A stretch of 64,000 nucleotides of DNA from Patella vulgata. Lineage: Eukaryota; Mollusca; Gastropoda; Patellidae. The notes beneath the pieces were generated by a model. It did no database searches. It was not told where the DNA came from and saw nothing but the letters and a program-made list of their open reading frames with translations. This document shows positions 1 to 12,598 of the stretch, piece after piece (position 1 is the first letter of the stretch; the number at the start of each line of letters is the position of its first letter). The stretch spans positions 47,130,702 to 47,194,701 of the forward strand of contig NC_065881.2 in NCBI RefSeq assembly GCF_932274485.2, read 5' to 3'. Made by a program: the position numbers and the translations under genes.

Positions 1-1070
1 CATCTATATCAGCATAATGATGCGCTTTAATATAGATAGGCTGCTTTGATCAGGTTCATAAATAAAATGGCCGATTCCAGCGCATTTATAGTTTTGATTT
101 GTTTTATGGGAAGGCAGTCTATTGGCAAAGGCAGTGCGGAATGAACTCAGTGTTATTTTGCCAAGATCACAAACTCATTAAAAACAAAAAATAATAATCG
201 TATAACGTGTCCCACCATAATCGAAATAGGAAACCATATGGAAGCCACCAATTAACTTATTGACAAGTCAGGTATGCTTATTCTTTCTAGAACACCTGTT
301 ACCACTTCTAATAGTTACTGCTGTGCATGTTGTATTGAATGATTAAATAAAATATAGAATAAGCATTAGCATTAAAATCTAAGAATGATTAAATGCCGAT
401 GAAACCCATTTAGTTGTTGTAGATGTCCCAATCTTTATAGATTTTTGCAGTTACAGAAATAATTTACTTTTTCGCTACAGGTTATGAGCTGTCATCGACC
501 AAATTGACATTTAAAACGAAAATTGTGCTTATCAGATAATGTCACGAGGATTTGAATTACATGCTATTAGGCTCACTGAATTTCAGTCGATATTTCTCGG
601 ATCAACTGGTTTATTTATGTCTATTATATATGGTGATTTATTATAACTGCCTACAAGTTTTATGGGAAATCAAATCCACCGATTAATGATTATGTATGAT
701 TATGCTGAAACTGATTCTGAAATTTAAAGGGACACTAGCAGTTAAATTCTAAAATATTATTTGTCCGCATTCAAAACCATCAAATGGCAAAACGCAAAAT
801 TTTGAGCGATTATAATTACTTATTTCGAATAAAACTAACAGTAACTTAGTTTAATTGACTAGATAAAATGTTCCAGAAGATATTTTTTCCCTTGCCAATG
901 CTTTGATCGTGTCCTTTTAAAACATAAACATATGACATCAATATGATATGCAGTTAATATGGAAGTTTGCACTAGACGTTATTTACATTACACTGATTTT
1001 TATCTTGAACCAAAATACAGTAATCTACAACGGCACTTCAAATGAAACATTTATTCAATACATGATTCCT
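1..1070. other. Non-coding, AT-rich, nothing recognised
   Basis: No reading frame with protein-like composition, no tandem array and no recognisable transposon end was seen on either strand here. Confidence 0.5.
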
Positions 1071-1156
1071 TATATTAAAATCCCCGTCTTCATTAGCCCA
1101 GGTTAGGAGCAGAACAGTAGGACGTTAAACTCCATTTCATTTTCTATATTAAAATC
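1071..1156 (+). mobile_element. Very short SINE fragment with target-site duplications
   Basis: A 62-bp insertion (1083-1144) lies between two perfect 12-bp copies of TATATTAAAATC (1071-1082 and 1145-1156). On the plus strand it reads CCCGTCTTCATTAGCCC, then AGTAGGACGTTAAAC, then a CATTTCATTTTC tail. It is the 3' end of the tRNA-headed SINE family seen at 11205-11775, so the orientation is plus and the copy is 5'-truncated. The target duplications show that the short piece itself was inserted and is not just what survives of a longer copy. Confidence 0.85.
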
Positions 1157-3003
1157 ATCCGTGCTTTGCAATTATTCTAAAGAACTTCAATGTCAAACGA
1201 CAACATCTTTATCTGGTGGTAACGTTTCTATCTATCATTAGCACATCCGTTCTGACCTGCAAAAAACTGACAAGCATTCGGTCGAGGCGTTGTTCTCTGG
1301 GGTCTCCATTCTACCCATCATAGCTTGCCACGTCTGATTTCAATGACCCATATCATTACGAACTGCAGGGGCCACGCGTACTGGAATATCCTCTAATAAG
1401 ACACGTGTGTTGAAAGGAAAATTCTTCCGGTGTTTTAATGACCAGAGGGGACCTTGATTAAGATGTTCACTAGAATATAACAGAAAAGTTGATTATGAAT
1501 TACTCTGACATGATTACAAATTAAACTTGAACCCAGAAAGTTCTTTTTTTAAAGACAATATTAAGAACATTTGATCTTTGTTACAATAAAAGACCCAAAT
1601 TTAATGGCGTTATTGCAATTTTGATAATGACTGTTCGAGTGAGGGAGACCAAGACGTTTAAACAAAAACTGAAAACAGAAATGCTTCAATATTTTATTGA
1701 TAATTGCTTTTCTGAAAACAGTATAACAAACCGTTTCTTCCTTAATGTGTTATCAAAGTGCGTTTGGCGACAAAATTAGCGTATATCAAACTTCTTGGGG
1801 TCTGGGTTAAATCCAGTGCTAACGACCAAAGCCTACAAAGAAATTAAATCTCTTGAAAAAGACGCCGAATGCGTCCTACTTAAAACATAAATGCAACCTC
1901 TGTTCAAAGGACACAGCTTTTTTTTCTAAAAGCAGAAATTAATCCACAGGATGTAGTTAATATGGTGGTTGGAAATATTCTCACCAGTGCGGTAAATGTG
2001 AACTTCTTATTTTTTCAACTAAACGCTGCCCCCGACTGTTCTGCATGTCATTCCCAGATGGTCACGAAGCTCTTATTTCAAACCATTTTCCCTAGAATTG
2101 AAGCGCAATAGTATTTGGATAAAACTTTTATTTTCATGATATTTAAATTACAAGGCAAATAAAGTAAATAATGTGTTTAAAACAGTATTATATTTTGGGT
2201 GGTTTTAAATATATTGTTGTGTGACAGTTGTCGAGTTTCGGAACTAGATATATCGGGTTCCAATCTACGCAAATTAAGATTTTTATCTGAAACTATTAAA
2301 AGTCCAACTTCAAAGATTCTTTTACCCATCCCCACCAAATCCCACAGTATAAAACAACGCTTATATTTTTGCTTGTTGTGCAAAAACAAAACGTGCGTCT
2401 ACTTTATTGTCGGGTGTCAATTTTAAGACGCAGTGGAAATGTTTCATAACAAAGCCCACAGAGATATTTGATAAACACCATGTGGAAGTACTGCTCTGTG
2501 AAAAATAAAATGTGATTAACGATGAACGTAATAGATAGATTGCAGCCATACAATAGTTTATACTTTATAAGATAGGAATTTATGATACCAACTATATTAT
2601 AACCTATTATATACTTCTAGTTTTTAAAAAGGTCTGTTAAAGTATTTTGTATTTAATTGTCAATGTGTTCTGGCTGTATAATCAGCGGTAGTTTGTTAGT
2701 TACTGTTAAAGTGTTACATCTCTGATTCAGCGGGTGTATTAGTAATTTTAAACGATCGACAATGCTAAATGTAGGACCGACTATATAGGAACAAATTTTG
2801 TTGCACTCTTCCAGTTTACCTTTTGAGACCTAATTAATATTGTAAACTTGTAAGTTTGAACTACCACCTGAAATATTTCAAATCTCGAACTGTGTCTGAC
2901 ATAAGAATTGTACACTATTTAAGAACCAACTCAAAATCCCTTACACAGTGCACTTCCGGTTTGCCTTTCCTACGATTATAAATGCATGTTTAAAGCATGA
3001 GTG
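1157..3003. other. Non-coding, no feature recognised
   Basis: AT-rich DNA. Around 1620-2100 a few stretches read like worn coding sequence (cysteine pairs, a phrase like IKLLGVWVKS), but no frame stays open and no family could be assigned. Confidence 0.4.
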
Positions 3004-3239
3004 GCCAAACTCACATTAATTGTAAACTTGCAAAACCTTTTAAATTGGTGTTTCAAGTAATCAATGACACCGTGTCTTTACACTACAGAACTTGGATCCC
3101 AAATCTAATGTGGTTTATGTTTCCCAAACTTCAATTAATTGTTAACTTCCAAACCCTGCTAAATTGGTGTTTAAAGTAATCAAAGACGTTGTGTCTTTTA
3201 CAATATGGAACCCGGACCTCAAATTTGATATCGTTTATC
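3004..3239. repeat. Diverged tandem duplication, about 119-bp unit
   Basis: Two head-to-tail units, about 3004-3122 and 3123-3239. Shared blocks in order are CCAAACT, a near-copy of ATTAATTGTAAACTT, AAATTGGTGTTT followed by AAGTAATCAA, GTGTCTTT, and CAAAT(C/T)T(A/G)AT. The units differ at many positions, so the duplication is old. A related block, CTAATTAATATTGTAAACTTG, lies upstream near 2830 and may be a third worn unit. No function is suggested. Confidence 0.7.
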
Positions 3240-4093
3240 AAAGAATTACATTTAACCTACCTACACGTAATTGTGTTCAAAAGGAAATTTGTTATTTAAT
3301 TGGATACGGAATATTCTCTAAATATCAACCATAATTTCACTAATCTACCGATCTATCTATGCCATTGATTTGAAAAAAAAAGAATAAAAAAACCCGACTG
3401 ATTAGTGAATGTCTGTCGTAATTACTTTGTCCCGATGGGAATTCTGAAAGTAGTTCGTCTGAAATAAAGAATAAAAATAATGTCTTTCTCGGGTAAATTA
3501 CTTTGTTTGGTTCATTTACATGGCCTCGATAAGCAATATCTGGGAATATCTAAAAATAAGGCTAATTGTACGCTACATTAAACAGTACACCAAAAAGAAA
3601 TACTTAGCTTTTTTTATATTAGAAATGCCAGGGAAAACATAATAACAGGTGTCGCTGTATGTCAGGTCTCTACTACTAAACAACTGATACTAGATCTCAG
3701 TCTATACTGCTATCAGAATAAACAAGGTCTTTTATCTAAACTAGTAAAATACCTGTCTTACTCTATCTGACTTTTACTAAGTTTACACTGGATTACTTTG
3801 ACTTGTAATAACTTATTTTTTTAATAACTCAGGCAGGATCAAAGATACTACGAACAGATATTTAGATTAGTGATTGCATTGTGGGCGAATTTAGCAATGG
3901 GCTAATAATAAACTACAGTCTGGTTTATTTAAATGTGCAAAGGTTTGCTTGTGTTCGTTCACGTCTACAAAATATATAGATAATACTATACGTCTGGCAT
4001 AAAATCTTTGAAACACATCATATTATTATGTTTACATCTCGTTGCTCTATCGTTCCTTTTAGTCCAATATTTGTATCCCAGTTTATAGAGGTC
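3240..4093. other. Non-coding, no feature recognised
   Basis: AT-rich DNA with no plausible gene or repeat structure. Confidence 0.4.
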
Positions 4094-4389
4094 TACAGGG
4101 GCATAGGCGTAGGAGCCGGGGGGGCAAAAAATTTTATTTTCGGGCAATGAAAAATTCGACGACCTTTTTTTTTATATTAACGTTTAGGGAAAAAATATAA
4201 CTAACTTATTTCTATGAGATCCACACTGCCCGAAAAGTATTTTTTCGTCTTTTCTTGTCCACTGCATGCCCGAAAATATGCCCGAAGCTCTCTTATGATA
4301 TGTATGCCCGAAAAAACGGAATTGATTTCGGGCAATTTCCTCTTATGCCCCCCTGAATTACTTTGAGCTCCTACGCCTATGTACAGGGG
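4094..4389. mobile_element. Complete hAT-like MITE (non-autonomous DNA transposon)
   Basis: The element spans 4102-4381 (280 bp). Its ends are a perfect 15-bp inverted repeat, CATAGGCGTAGGAGC at the left and GCTCCTACGCCTATG at the right. It is flanked by a perfect 8-bp direct repeat TACAGGGG (4094-4101 and 4382-4389). Eight-base target duplications are characteristic of the hAT superfamily. Inside, the 7-mer TTCGGGC or its complement GCCCGAA occurs six times, clustered toward the two ends, which fits subterminal transposase-binding repeats. No coding capacity is present, so it would have been moved by another element's transposase. The perfect ends suggest a fairly recent insertion. Confidence 0.88.
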
Positions 4390-7080
4390 GAAACCTGTGA
4401 CACCTCGGGGCGGCTTACTGTAATCCTCATTTATAAGAAAACTAATATAGCTTTCTGAATGTTTCAGTTATCAGCTAATTGATGTAATTTTTCATAGGAA
4501 TATGTTTTCGTCCGGCTAAAATACTGCCCATGTCATTTTTAACACATTTTAGAAAGGACAAAACAATTTGTGTGTGGAAATGTTATTTGATCCCCCCCCC
4601 CAATTGCATTCTTTTTGATCAACGGAATAATTAGGCTGAACTCTTGGTAATACTTCTCACCAGAAAGTCATTGAGGCTTAAAATATAATACTGTCTACCG
4701 TATTTATTTCTAAAATGACTGAACAGTTTAAAGATTTGTCAGCTATTTAAGACAGAACAATAAAACTTTATGAATATGTTAATGATATTTTGGTAATTAA
4801 AAATACTAAAAGGTGCTGTATTGAAGGAAGTTTAATCTGATATTTGAAATATTAACAAGACCGTATTACACTGCATGCTCTGTTTGATTCATTGATAAAA
4901 AAATATAGTATTCTTTTATTACCAGTTTTGCGTCTGTTGGCCAAAAGACTACACAATTGCTAATATTTCTTTTTGTTGATATTTGTTCAGGCAGTTTATC
5001 GTATGTTTGCCAATTTCCCATGTACATTTCAATGAAAGCGAAATTCAAAACCCAAATAACACGATTTTTGAATCTTCACTCAGACAGATATATTATTGTA
5101 CTGTTGAAATTGGAATGTTAAAACACTGCTGTATAGTGTAACTGTGATGAGAGGTATTTAGATAAGGTTCCTTGCGTAAACAGTAATTGAGAGAAACATG
5201 CATTTTCAATCCTTATCGTTAAATAATAGAAGAAAACAACTCTTCGGTAACATAAAGGAAACTGTGATATTCTTTTACATATTTTACCTGTTCTGACAAA
5301 GATTCATTTGAAATCCTTTAATTTTGGAGTATCTTATACACGTGTTTATTGCTTGTATTTAGTTAAACTGGAATGCATACTATAGTTTCCAGCGTGTTTG
5401 GATATGTATTCGAATATTATAGAGGTGGAAGCGTTCACGTAGAAAGTAGGAGCGGTTGTTTCCCCCCTTAAGATTTAGGACTGGTCCGACTGGATATTCA
5501 TTACGTAATGGGTCTTACTCGTTGCAAATCACAAAACAATCTATGGGGGTGGATAAATTCGATGAAATAATGTTCTTTTTAAAAGCCAATATATGGTTAT
5601 AATTAGTGTTATGTCACGTATGCACAGAGAGGTAGGAGTTATACTGCCTGAGCGAATATTGTATAAGTTCCTTTGGAGCTCTTATGATTATTTTTACTTT
5701 GCTGTTAAAAATACTTTCCCCTGATTTCGGAAGTATGCCAGGAACCTTGTCGCATTTTTATGGCCAATGAGAAACTGGAACTTGAAGTTCAGAAGGAAGG
5801 AGGGAGTGGGGGGGCGGCGAAATAATCCTGGTAACCTTGCACCTAATTTTGTAAATGTTGAAAATACAATTAGAGGCCCAAACAACAGAACGTGCAAATA
5901 CTCGTAAATTTGGACCAAGTGACAAGATATCCTCTATAGTTTGAATATATAGCGGAGATCATCTACAGCCAAACCATCAACAACATTCACAAAAAACTTA
6001 CCTATACACTATGAACTATTTCAGTTTTTAAAGTTTATATTTGTAGAAACCATTGTCCCCAATTACAGTTTCACAAAATCTAATTTGTGTTCAATTAGTT
6101 CTCTCTATGTTTTGTGGCTTTCCGGATCATACACAGCTATTTTCAGCTCTATCATTTAAGGTTCTTTTTCATGTAATTTAGATACAGCGAGCTTACACGA
6201 CATACCAAACTGACATGTAAAAAAGCTTTATGCTTGATTTAGAAAATACAAGATAATTTTTGAGAGTCATAAAAAACGCTACGGGAGAACAGTTTAGTTT
6301 ATTTTGGTCATTGAATAATGTGCTCATTCCCTATATTCCAAAACGGTCTAACTGTAGCTGCTTAACAATCATTTAAGCATAGATAACGTCATCATTATCT
6401 TCTTCATCTTTTGGATAGTTTTTATTACTAATTAGGGCGTTAGTTGTGCCCTTGTTGATCTCTTGGATTAAAGACATCAGTTGATATAACAACCTGTTCA
6501 CAGAGAACATATTAGTTTACACCACTGCACAATTCTAATCGACTTCTTGTTGCTTCAAAGTCACCAGAAATTGTAATGTTGAGGCGGAAAAATCAATTAT
6601 TATTTTTTTCACGTTACATACGGCTAAACAACGTGTTATTGCAAGATCACGGTGGCGAGTTCCAAGATGGCAACGGACCTCTGTTCATTTGGTTGTTAAG
6701 ATAAAAACAAATCACGGCCAAAATTATGTAAATAAATTCAAAATATTTGATGTAATGAAATAATTCGCAAAGCACCGAGAAAATTGGGTTTGTGTGAAAT
6801 TTTGTTTGTGGCTTATAAATAAACTAATTTCATTTATCCTAAATCGAAATCAAATTCAAATAATATGCCTACTTGTCAGAACTAAAAGAGCACACTCTAG
6901 CATAAAATGAGTTTGAAGAAATATACGCACCTGCTGGTGACCATACTTCGCGTGAATTGACAGTTTACCACATAGAGTTTAAATCATGTCGACTATCCTT
7001 AAGGCAAACACCAAAAAATCCGATTCCATCGGTATCAATTGAATTATTCGAACTATTCTATCATTACATCGAATGAAGCA
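4390..7080. other. Non-coding, no gene recognised
   Basis: AT-rich DNA with homopolymer runs, including a poly(C) tract near 4591-4600 and a G-rich patch near 5806-5817. Short open frames here have no recognisable domain. Confidence 0.4.
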
Positions 7081-7260
7081 TTTCGATGGACTGGGATTTA
7101 AAATCGGTAGTTCCTTTATTACGGACACCGTTGCGACTTTGAATGCCCACTGCTGCTGATCTTTGCAAAATTTAGATCGACTGAGATTTAAAATCGGTAG
7201 CTTGTTTATAACGGACATCGTTGGGACTTTCAATACCCGCTGATGGTGATCTTTGTTGCA
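7081..7260. repeat. 90-bp tandem duplication
   Basis: Two adjacent 90-bp units (7081-7170 and 7171-7260) share GATTTAAAATCGGTAG, an ACGGACA(C/T)CGTTG block and GATCTTTG. Because 90 is a multiple of three, the minus strand (6979-7287) keeps a 102-codon open frame with a 30-residue duplicated segment (core SVIxxLPILNxSxSK). I do not recognise it as a protein, and the open frame may only reflect the repeat length. Confidence 0.75.
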
Positions 7261-10200
7261 GTTTTCTATTCCAATAGGCACACTCAATCGATTTTTTATG
7301 ATTTAGTGGTGATCGAATGACATTCAATTATCGCTAAACGAAATGTTAGGCTACAGAGTGAGCTACCTTTCGATGAAGCTTGATTTTATTCGATTGATGC
7401 CAGTAAAATCGCGCTTCATACTAGTTCAATCTTCATAATCTTTTAGATTTTTTTTACAGAAGATCAACAGTATTTTATTTGATCTTTGCATAATCTTTAG
7501 ATGTAATTACCAGCATAACGTAATCTTTGACATAATGCTCATGTTACAAAAAGCGGGATAATTTAGTTTAATGCCATGACCCAATGCTGGTCGATTACGC
7601 TAACAGTAGGCGTTTTGATACAAATTTAATGTTCAGGTCATATCAGCTTGTCCTTTGTCTTTGGAAGTAAGACATTTTTTGAACACAGTGTTCTAATTAG
7701 AATATAAAGAAAGTTACTGTTGATGATGTGGTTTTGGAATGTTGATAACTCTGTGATGGTTAGTGGTTGACAACGAAATCTTTTTTATCCCTCCATGTTC
7801 TCATTGGCTTCCATACTTTATATTTTATATCATAGTTGGCAAACCATGCATTAATGTGATGGTATATGTTAATGTTTACATCTACGCAATCATCCAGTGC
7901 TGTAATGTACATGAAATTGTCCCAACATTTAAGCGTTTTAATTAAAAAGAGATGCTAGCAAACAAGTCACGGAATAATATTTTAGGTCCATCTTATGATT
8001 CTGTTTTCTGTTTCTTTTTATTTTACACAAATCAAAAAGATTTTGCTTCCCCTTTAATTCTTTTCACTTATCCAAATAGGTGTCTTTAATTTCGTAGCAT
8101 TTAAGAAACGGTCTCTTCTCCTGGATGACTTCATAATAGAAATTCCGCAGCCTTACACGTAATATGTATTATCTAAGAGGTATATTTTCTGGTGTGTTAC
8201 GTGATGGATAACTACAAAACGTTCCACATCAAAGATCCAATCCAATTAATATACGCACTGAAGTACACGACCACCATATTTTTGTTCGTGATGGAGATGA
8301 ATTTTATAACCTCATTGCAGGTCTCAGTATAAATATTTTACATGTCTTAAGCCAAGAGTAAGCCAGATTAACGCTTTAAGCTGATGGAACTTGATGAAAA
8401 TCGATTCCCTACATATTTTATATTGGTTATACAGAAAAACTTGAATATTTTACATCTATGTAATTTGGTTATTGCTCCCAGAAGACTTTCAAAATAATGG
8501 CGATCGTTTTCTAATTCGATTTTTAGGTTCTCTCTACTAATTAAAACTATTCCCTTCTGCCCAAATACATCTTTTAAAAATATGACAGCGTTACTTTTCA
8601 AATACTGTGATTCTTTATCGAATAAGTGATGTACAATTAAGCAGATATGCCGTAGGCCATTTTGAACAATTTTACTTAAAGTTTAAAAGAGCTAATCCCC
8701 TGTGTTGATTTGGTAAAATATATTAAGTCTTTTAAGTTTATTTCTCTTAAACTGTCAGAAAGTATGTGGGCACAAAATATTAAATGTAGACAGATATCAC
8801 TTTGTAAAACAAAATAGCACTTTAAATTTTATATAAACAACTAGCCTCTTTATGTCGATGTTATGAAATTGCAAGTTAACAATTGTCTGCAACATTGGTA
8901 GTTTTTTGTCAATATATTACAGATTAATAAAGTTATGGTTCTAAGGACATCTGTTGACACTCTTATTTTTTGTAAACTATGAGAGATAAATATATATATT
9001 TTATGTAATATATCAGTTACAGAGGTAATTGTCTTTGAGGGATCCCGATTGCAAGTTGGTGATAGTTATAACAGGACAGATAATGTGGGGATAGTATACC
9101 CTAACCGCTTATGTGAAATATATATGTATCGAAACCCTACGTTTATTAACACCCAATCATAAATAAGCTTAACCATCAGTGGTTTTAAATGAGAAGATCG
9201 TTGTTGAGAGAAATCACAAGGAAGCACAAATATAGTAGCTGCTATGCTTGGGAGTGGATTGCATACTAGTAAATCTTTAAAAATTCCATTATTTGTAAAG
9301 TACCGTTAGCTCTTTCTTAATATAATGTAATATACATCAAATGGAAAAACAAAGAGCAGAAAAGAGTACCACAGAGAATCGGGTTTCTGCATGTGGCTAG
9401 GATAAAGATATCTAAGAACCTTTTATGCAGAATTTACCAGCTGTATTGACTACTCCTTTAAGTATCTGCTGAGCAGGTCGACAAGTCTCTGGATAATAAT
9501 TATATAGGTGCAAGACTGATGAAAACTTACGCTTCATATAACCCAGTCTCAGCTTGTTTCAACGACAATCATGAAATCTGTTAAAAGATTAATGAATCCT
9601 TGCACTATCTATGCTGCAATACATAGATAATTGTATATGGGGTGTAATTGAAAGTAAACGAAGCTTGAACATAGTAATTGCATATCCTCCAGACATCCTC
9701 ATCTGATATAACTCGACATCTCCGCCATCTATCATGTTTTGGAAGCAGTGTGTAATCGGGTGTATTATTGGTGCAAATAGAAATTCCATACATCTTGTAC
9801 AAAGTCGGGCTTAGTTTCATATAAGATAATAGGGGCTTTATACATATATTGAAAGGGCGAGTTCGAAAAAAACTCGTGCAATTATTTTGGTTACTATTTC
9901 AAATTGACTTCTCATACATAGCTTTAAATGGGAATTTGCACTCGTTAACATAAAATAATGAGAGTTTTGTTCATATCTTTAATTTGGTGATCTATATGTA
10001 GGTGCTAGTCTAGGTGTCGAATCAATGTACTCTTTAACATTGTCCTTTTTTTCAAATCTACCTATATGTAAATAGGTAAGCTTAACTCATGGTATAGAAA
10101 ATCGTAAGGAAACTTAGGAATGCTACATAGAAATGGTTTCCTGGGGGGCTAGGAAAGAACATCCTAGTAAGATAAATGTAATACAAAATAAGTGACCTAG

Positions 10201-11190
10201 CGGTTCTCATGTAAGACGTTAAAATTCATTTTATTCTATAAATAAAACCATGCCCCCCCCCCCCCAATGTAGATCATTTAATATATTTGTGATGTGCTTA
10301 TACGGCCAATATCGTCTTTATTTCCCGTTTCACCTTAATGAATAGTCAATCCCGCAGACTATGGCGAATTAGTAAGCCTATGTATCGCCCGTTATAGCAT
10401 TTTCTTTCTCTGCAACATAATTACATCTCCATATACCCATGACTTTATTTATGAAGTCTGTATTTCCTTCATAATAATAGCCGCCTATTCATGTTCTAAT
10501 TAATATACAGTATATCAAGAAGTCAACGAGCGATATATCGAGTCAAGTATGTCTTGGAGTCCGTAATCTTCTTATAGATTTGCATTTGAAGATTACCCGG
10601 AGACGAAGTTGACAGTTATCGTTATCTAAGAGCTCAGTCCCAGATAATACCTACGGATGAATCTGAAATTTAGATGTCATAGACTCTCAGACAGTTGATT
10701 ATATAGAATATTGTAGCAGGTATAATTTATTTTGTGTTGCGATACTCTTCTACGAATATCATCTAGACTTCTGTATAAATGCTTCTATTAAATACTAAGA
10801 ACAAAACAAATGTTAAATCGTGTAATACAAGCCCCCGGACAAAAAAGGAAAGGAATGGAACTATGTCCAACGTCTCGTCGACAGTCTATTTAATGGTAAT
10901 ACGTATTTCAGTTTACTATCGTAATATAACGCGATGTCTGGTAGGAGACTTGTCGTAGCAAAGTGGCCTTTTCTTCTATTCTTTTTCGAATTCAAACGGG
11001 GTGCACCCTGTTTTTTGGCACATGCACAACGACTAGACAGTCTAGTTCCCCGATCGCTCCACCACCTTCGCGCCGAATAATCGGCAATAGATGATGGTTT
11101 AACAGTGTTAAGTGGATTTGACAAGGAGGGCGTATTCAAGCAAGATATCTCCTACCTTGACTTGTTATAGGTATGTGAATAAAATTTTCA
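7261..11190. other. Non-coding, with one possible worn repeat at about 10860-11160
   Basis: Mostly AT-rich DNA without a credible gene. A poly(C) run lies at about 10254-10264. At 10860-11160 composition rises in GC and contains CAACGACTAGACAG, which resembles an internal block of the SINE just to the right, so a decayed SINE copy is possible. Another GACGTTAAAA tail-like block lies near 10214. Confidence 0.35.
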
Positions 11191-11204
11191 CCAGTGGCTT
11201 AGAA

Positions 11205-11482
11205 ATGAAATGAAATGAAATGGGGTTTAACGTCCTACTGTTTTGCTCCGAACTGGGCTAATGAAGACGGGCATACGCCATACGGTGTGCTATGAGGGAA
11301 ATTTTGCCCGGACAGCGGCACTACGGCCTACTCCTATATCGAATTCCAATTGTCAAGGGATCTTTTACGTGCACGTCAATGTGTACACGGGCCTCGGTTT
11401 TTCGTTTTCGTACCATCCGAACGACTAGACAGCTTTCCTTGTCAGCCCCTCCGTCCTGCATCACGGACAAGGAAGAACCACG
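11205..11482 (-). mobile_element. Mollusc-type SINE copy, long but lacking its head
   Basis: The minus strand carries blocks ending in AGGACGTTAAACCCC and a (CATTT)n tail; the plus strand starts with GAAATGAAATGAAATGGGG. Internal blocks include GAAAAACCGAGGCCCGTGTA and GCCCGTCTTCATTAGCCC (read on the minus strand), which recur in other copies in this window. It is flanked by the imperfect pair CCAGTGGCTTAGAA (11191) and CCACTGGGCTTAGAA (11483), a likely target duplication. No tRNA-like head is visible at the 5' end. Confidence 0.75.
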
Positions 11483-11496
11483 CCACTGGGCTTAGA

Positions 11497-11775
11497 ATGA
11501 AACGAATTAACGTACTACTTCTCTGAACAATTCGGGCGTACTTTTCTTCATCGAATTCTAACCACCATGGGTTCTTTTACACGCACGTCAACGCGTATAC
11601 GTGACCACTATTTTTCGTTCCATCGACATGGCTAGACACCATGTCTTGTCAGACTCTCCGTCCTGCACCACTGATACGGGAAACCATCTTGAAAATCCTG
11701 AGGAACCTACTCGGCCAACACTTGGATCGAATCCGGATCCTCTTGGCTAGTGAGTCAGCGGTTTGAGCCAACTTG
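11497..11775 (-). mobile_element. Older SINE copy with tRNA-like head
   Basis: A second copy of the same family sits directly beside the one at 11205-11482. On the minus strand it begins with a tRNA-like head: TTGGCTCAAACCG resembles box A and GGATTCGATCC resembles the RNA polymerase III box B. It continues into the GATGGTTTCCCGTATCAG and GCAGGACGGAG blocks and a GAAAAAT block. It is more diverged than its neighbour. The head supports calling the family a tRNA-derived SINE. Confidence 0.6.
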
Positions 11776-11779
11776 ACTC

Positions 11780-12181
11780 CCTTTCAACTCCTAATCAAAT
11801 ATATGAAAGTGTAACATAAAATGATAACGGAAATCATTGATTTTAAATAAACAAAGGGTCATAATTTAGTAAAAAAAATAATTAACGTAATTCCACGAGA
11901 CGCGACATTGGTCTGTAATTCTGGTATAAACTGCAGTGTGCCAACCTTCAATCAAATATCTCAAAGTTTTTCTTAAATACATTCACGAAAACCTAACTTC
12001 CATGGATTTTAAGTCACTAAAAGGTCAATATTCAGTAAAATATTAATGAAATTCCACGAAACGGAAACTCGAATTACAACTGTGTACCAAATTTCAATCA
12101 AATATTTTAAAGTTAAATTTTATAAAAAAAAAAATCTGGAAAACAAAAATTTTAATGGCCAATAATCATACGGACGGGCAG
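11780..12181 (+). repeat. Left part of a CGGACGG-type interspersed repeat
   Basis: Three worn units of about 150 bp contain AATCAAATAT blocks followed by AAAGTTT-like blocks (near 11787, 11949 and 12092) and CATAATTTAGTAAA or AATATTCAGTAAAA blocks. They run into CATACGGACGGGCAG. Repeats of this form (a 'cataattcagtaaa...' body ending in CGGACGG) are common in molluscs from memory. Its continuation lies 4.46 kb away at 16643, because a transposon inserted inside it. Confidence 0.65.
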
Positions 12182-12598
12182 CAGACACGGATTAAAGGGG
12201 ATGGGATGGGGGCTGGGTTGCAGTCAGGACCCCGATATTAAAGGGGTCCCATAAATAGTTATAAAAAAACTTTGGTACCATTAATAAATATTATTTATTA
12301 TATTGTATATCGTCGGTGGGCGATCAAAACCTCGTATATCGGATTTTATTAAGTTTTCAGGGGAAACAAAAAACTGTCTGCGGTCCCGGATTTTTTATTG
12401 AATGTGATTATATTTCTAATTTATGAACTAAATTGTGGAAAATTTAATATGGGAAGGTTATTTTTGGGATAATTTTAGGGGTTTATGTGCTGTGGCTATA
12501 TACGACATTTTGTCTTGTGAAATGGCGGCGTATGTGATATACGACGTTCTGTTCACAAACTATAAGCCTGTTCTGAGTATATACGACGTTTTGTTCTT

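Noticed and set aside
1620-2100. Possible decayed coding sequence with cysteine pairs
   Set aside because: No frame stays open, and the phrases are too short to assign to a family.
10861-11139. 92-codon minus-strand frame in a GC-richer patch
   Set aside because: The patch looks like a worn interspersed repeat next to the SINE pair; the peptide has no recognisable domain.
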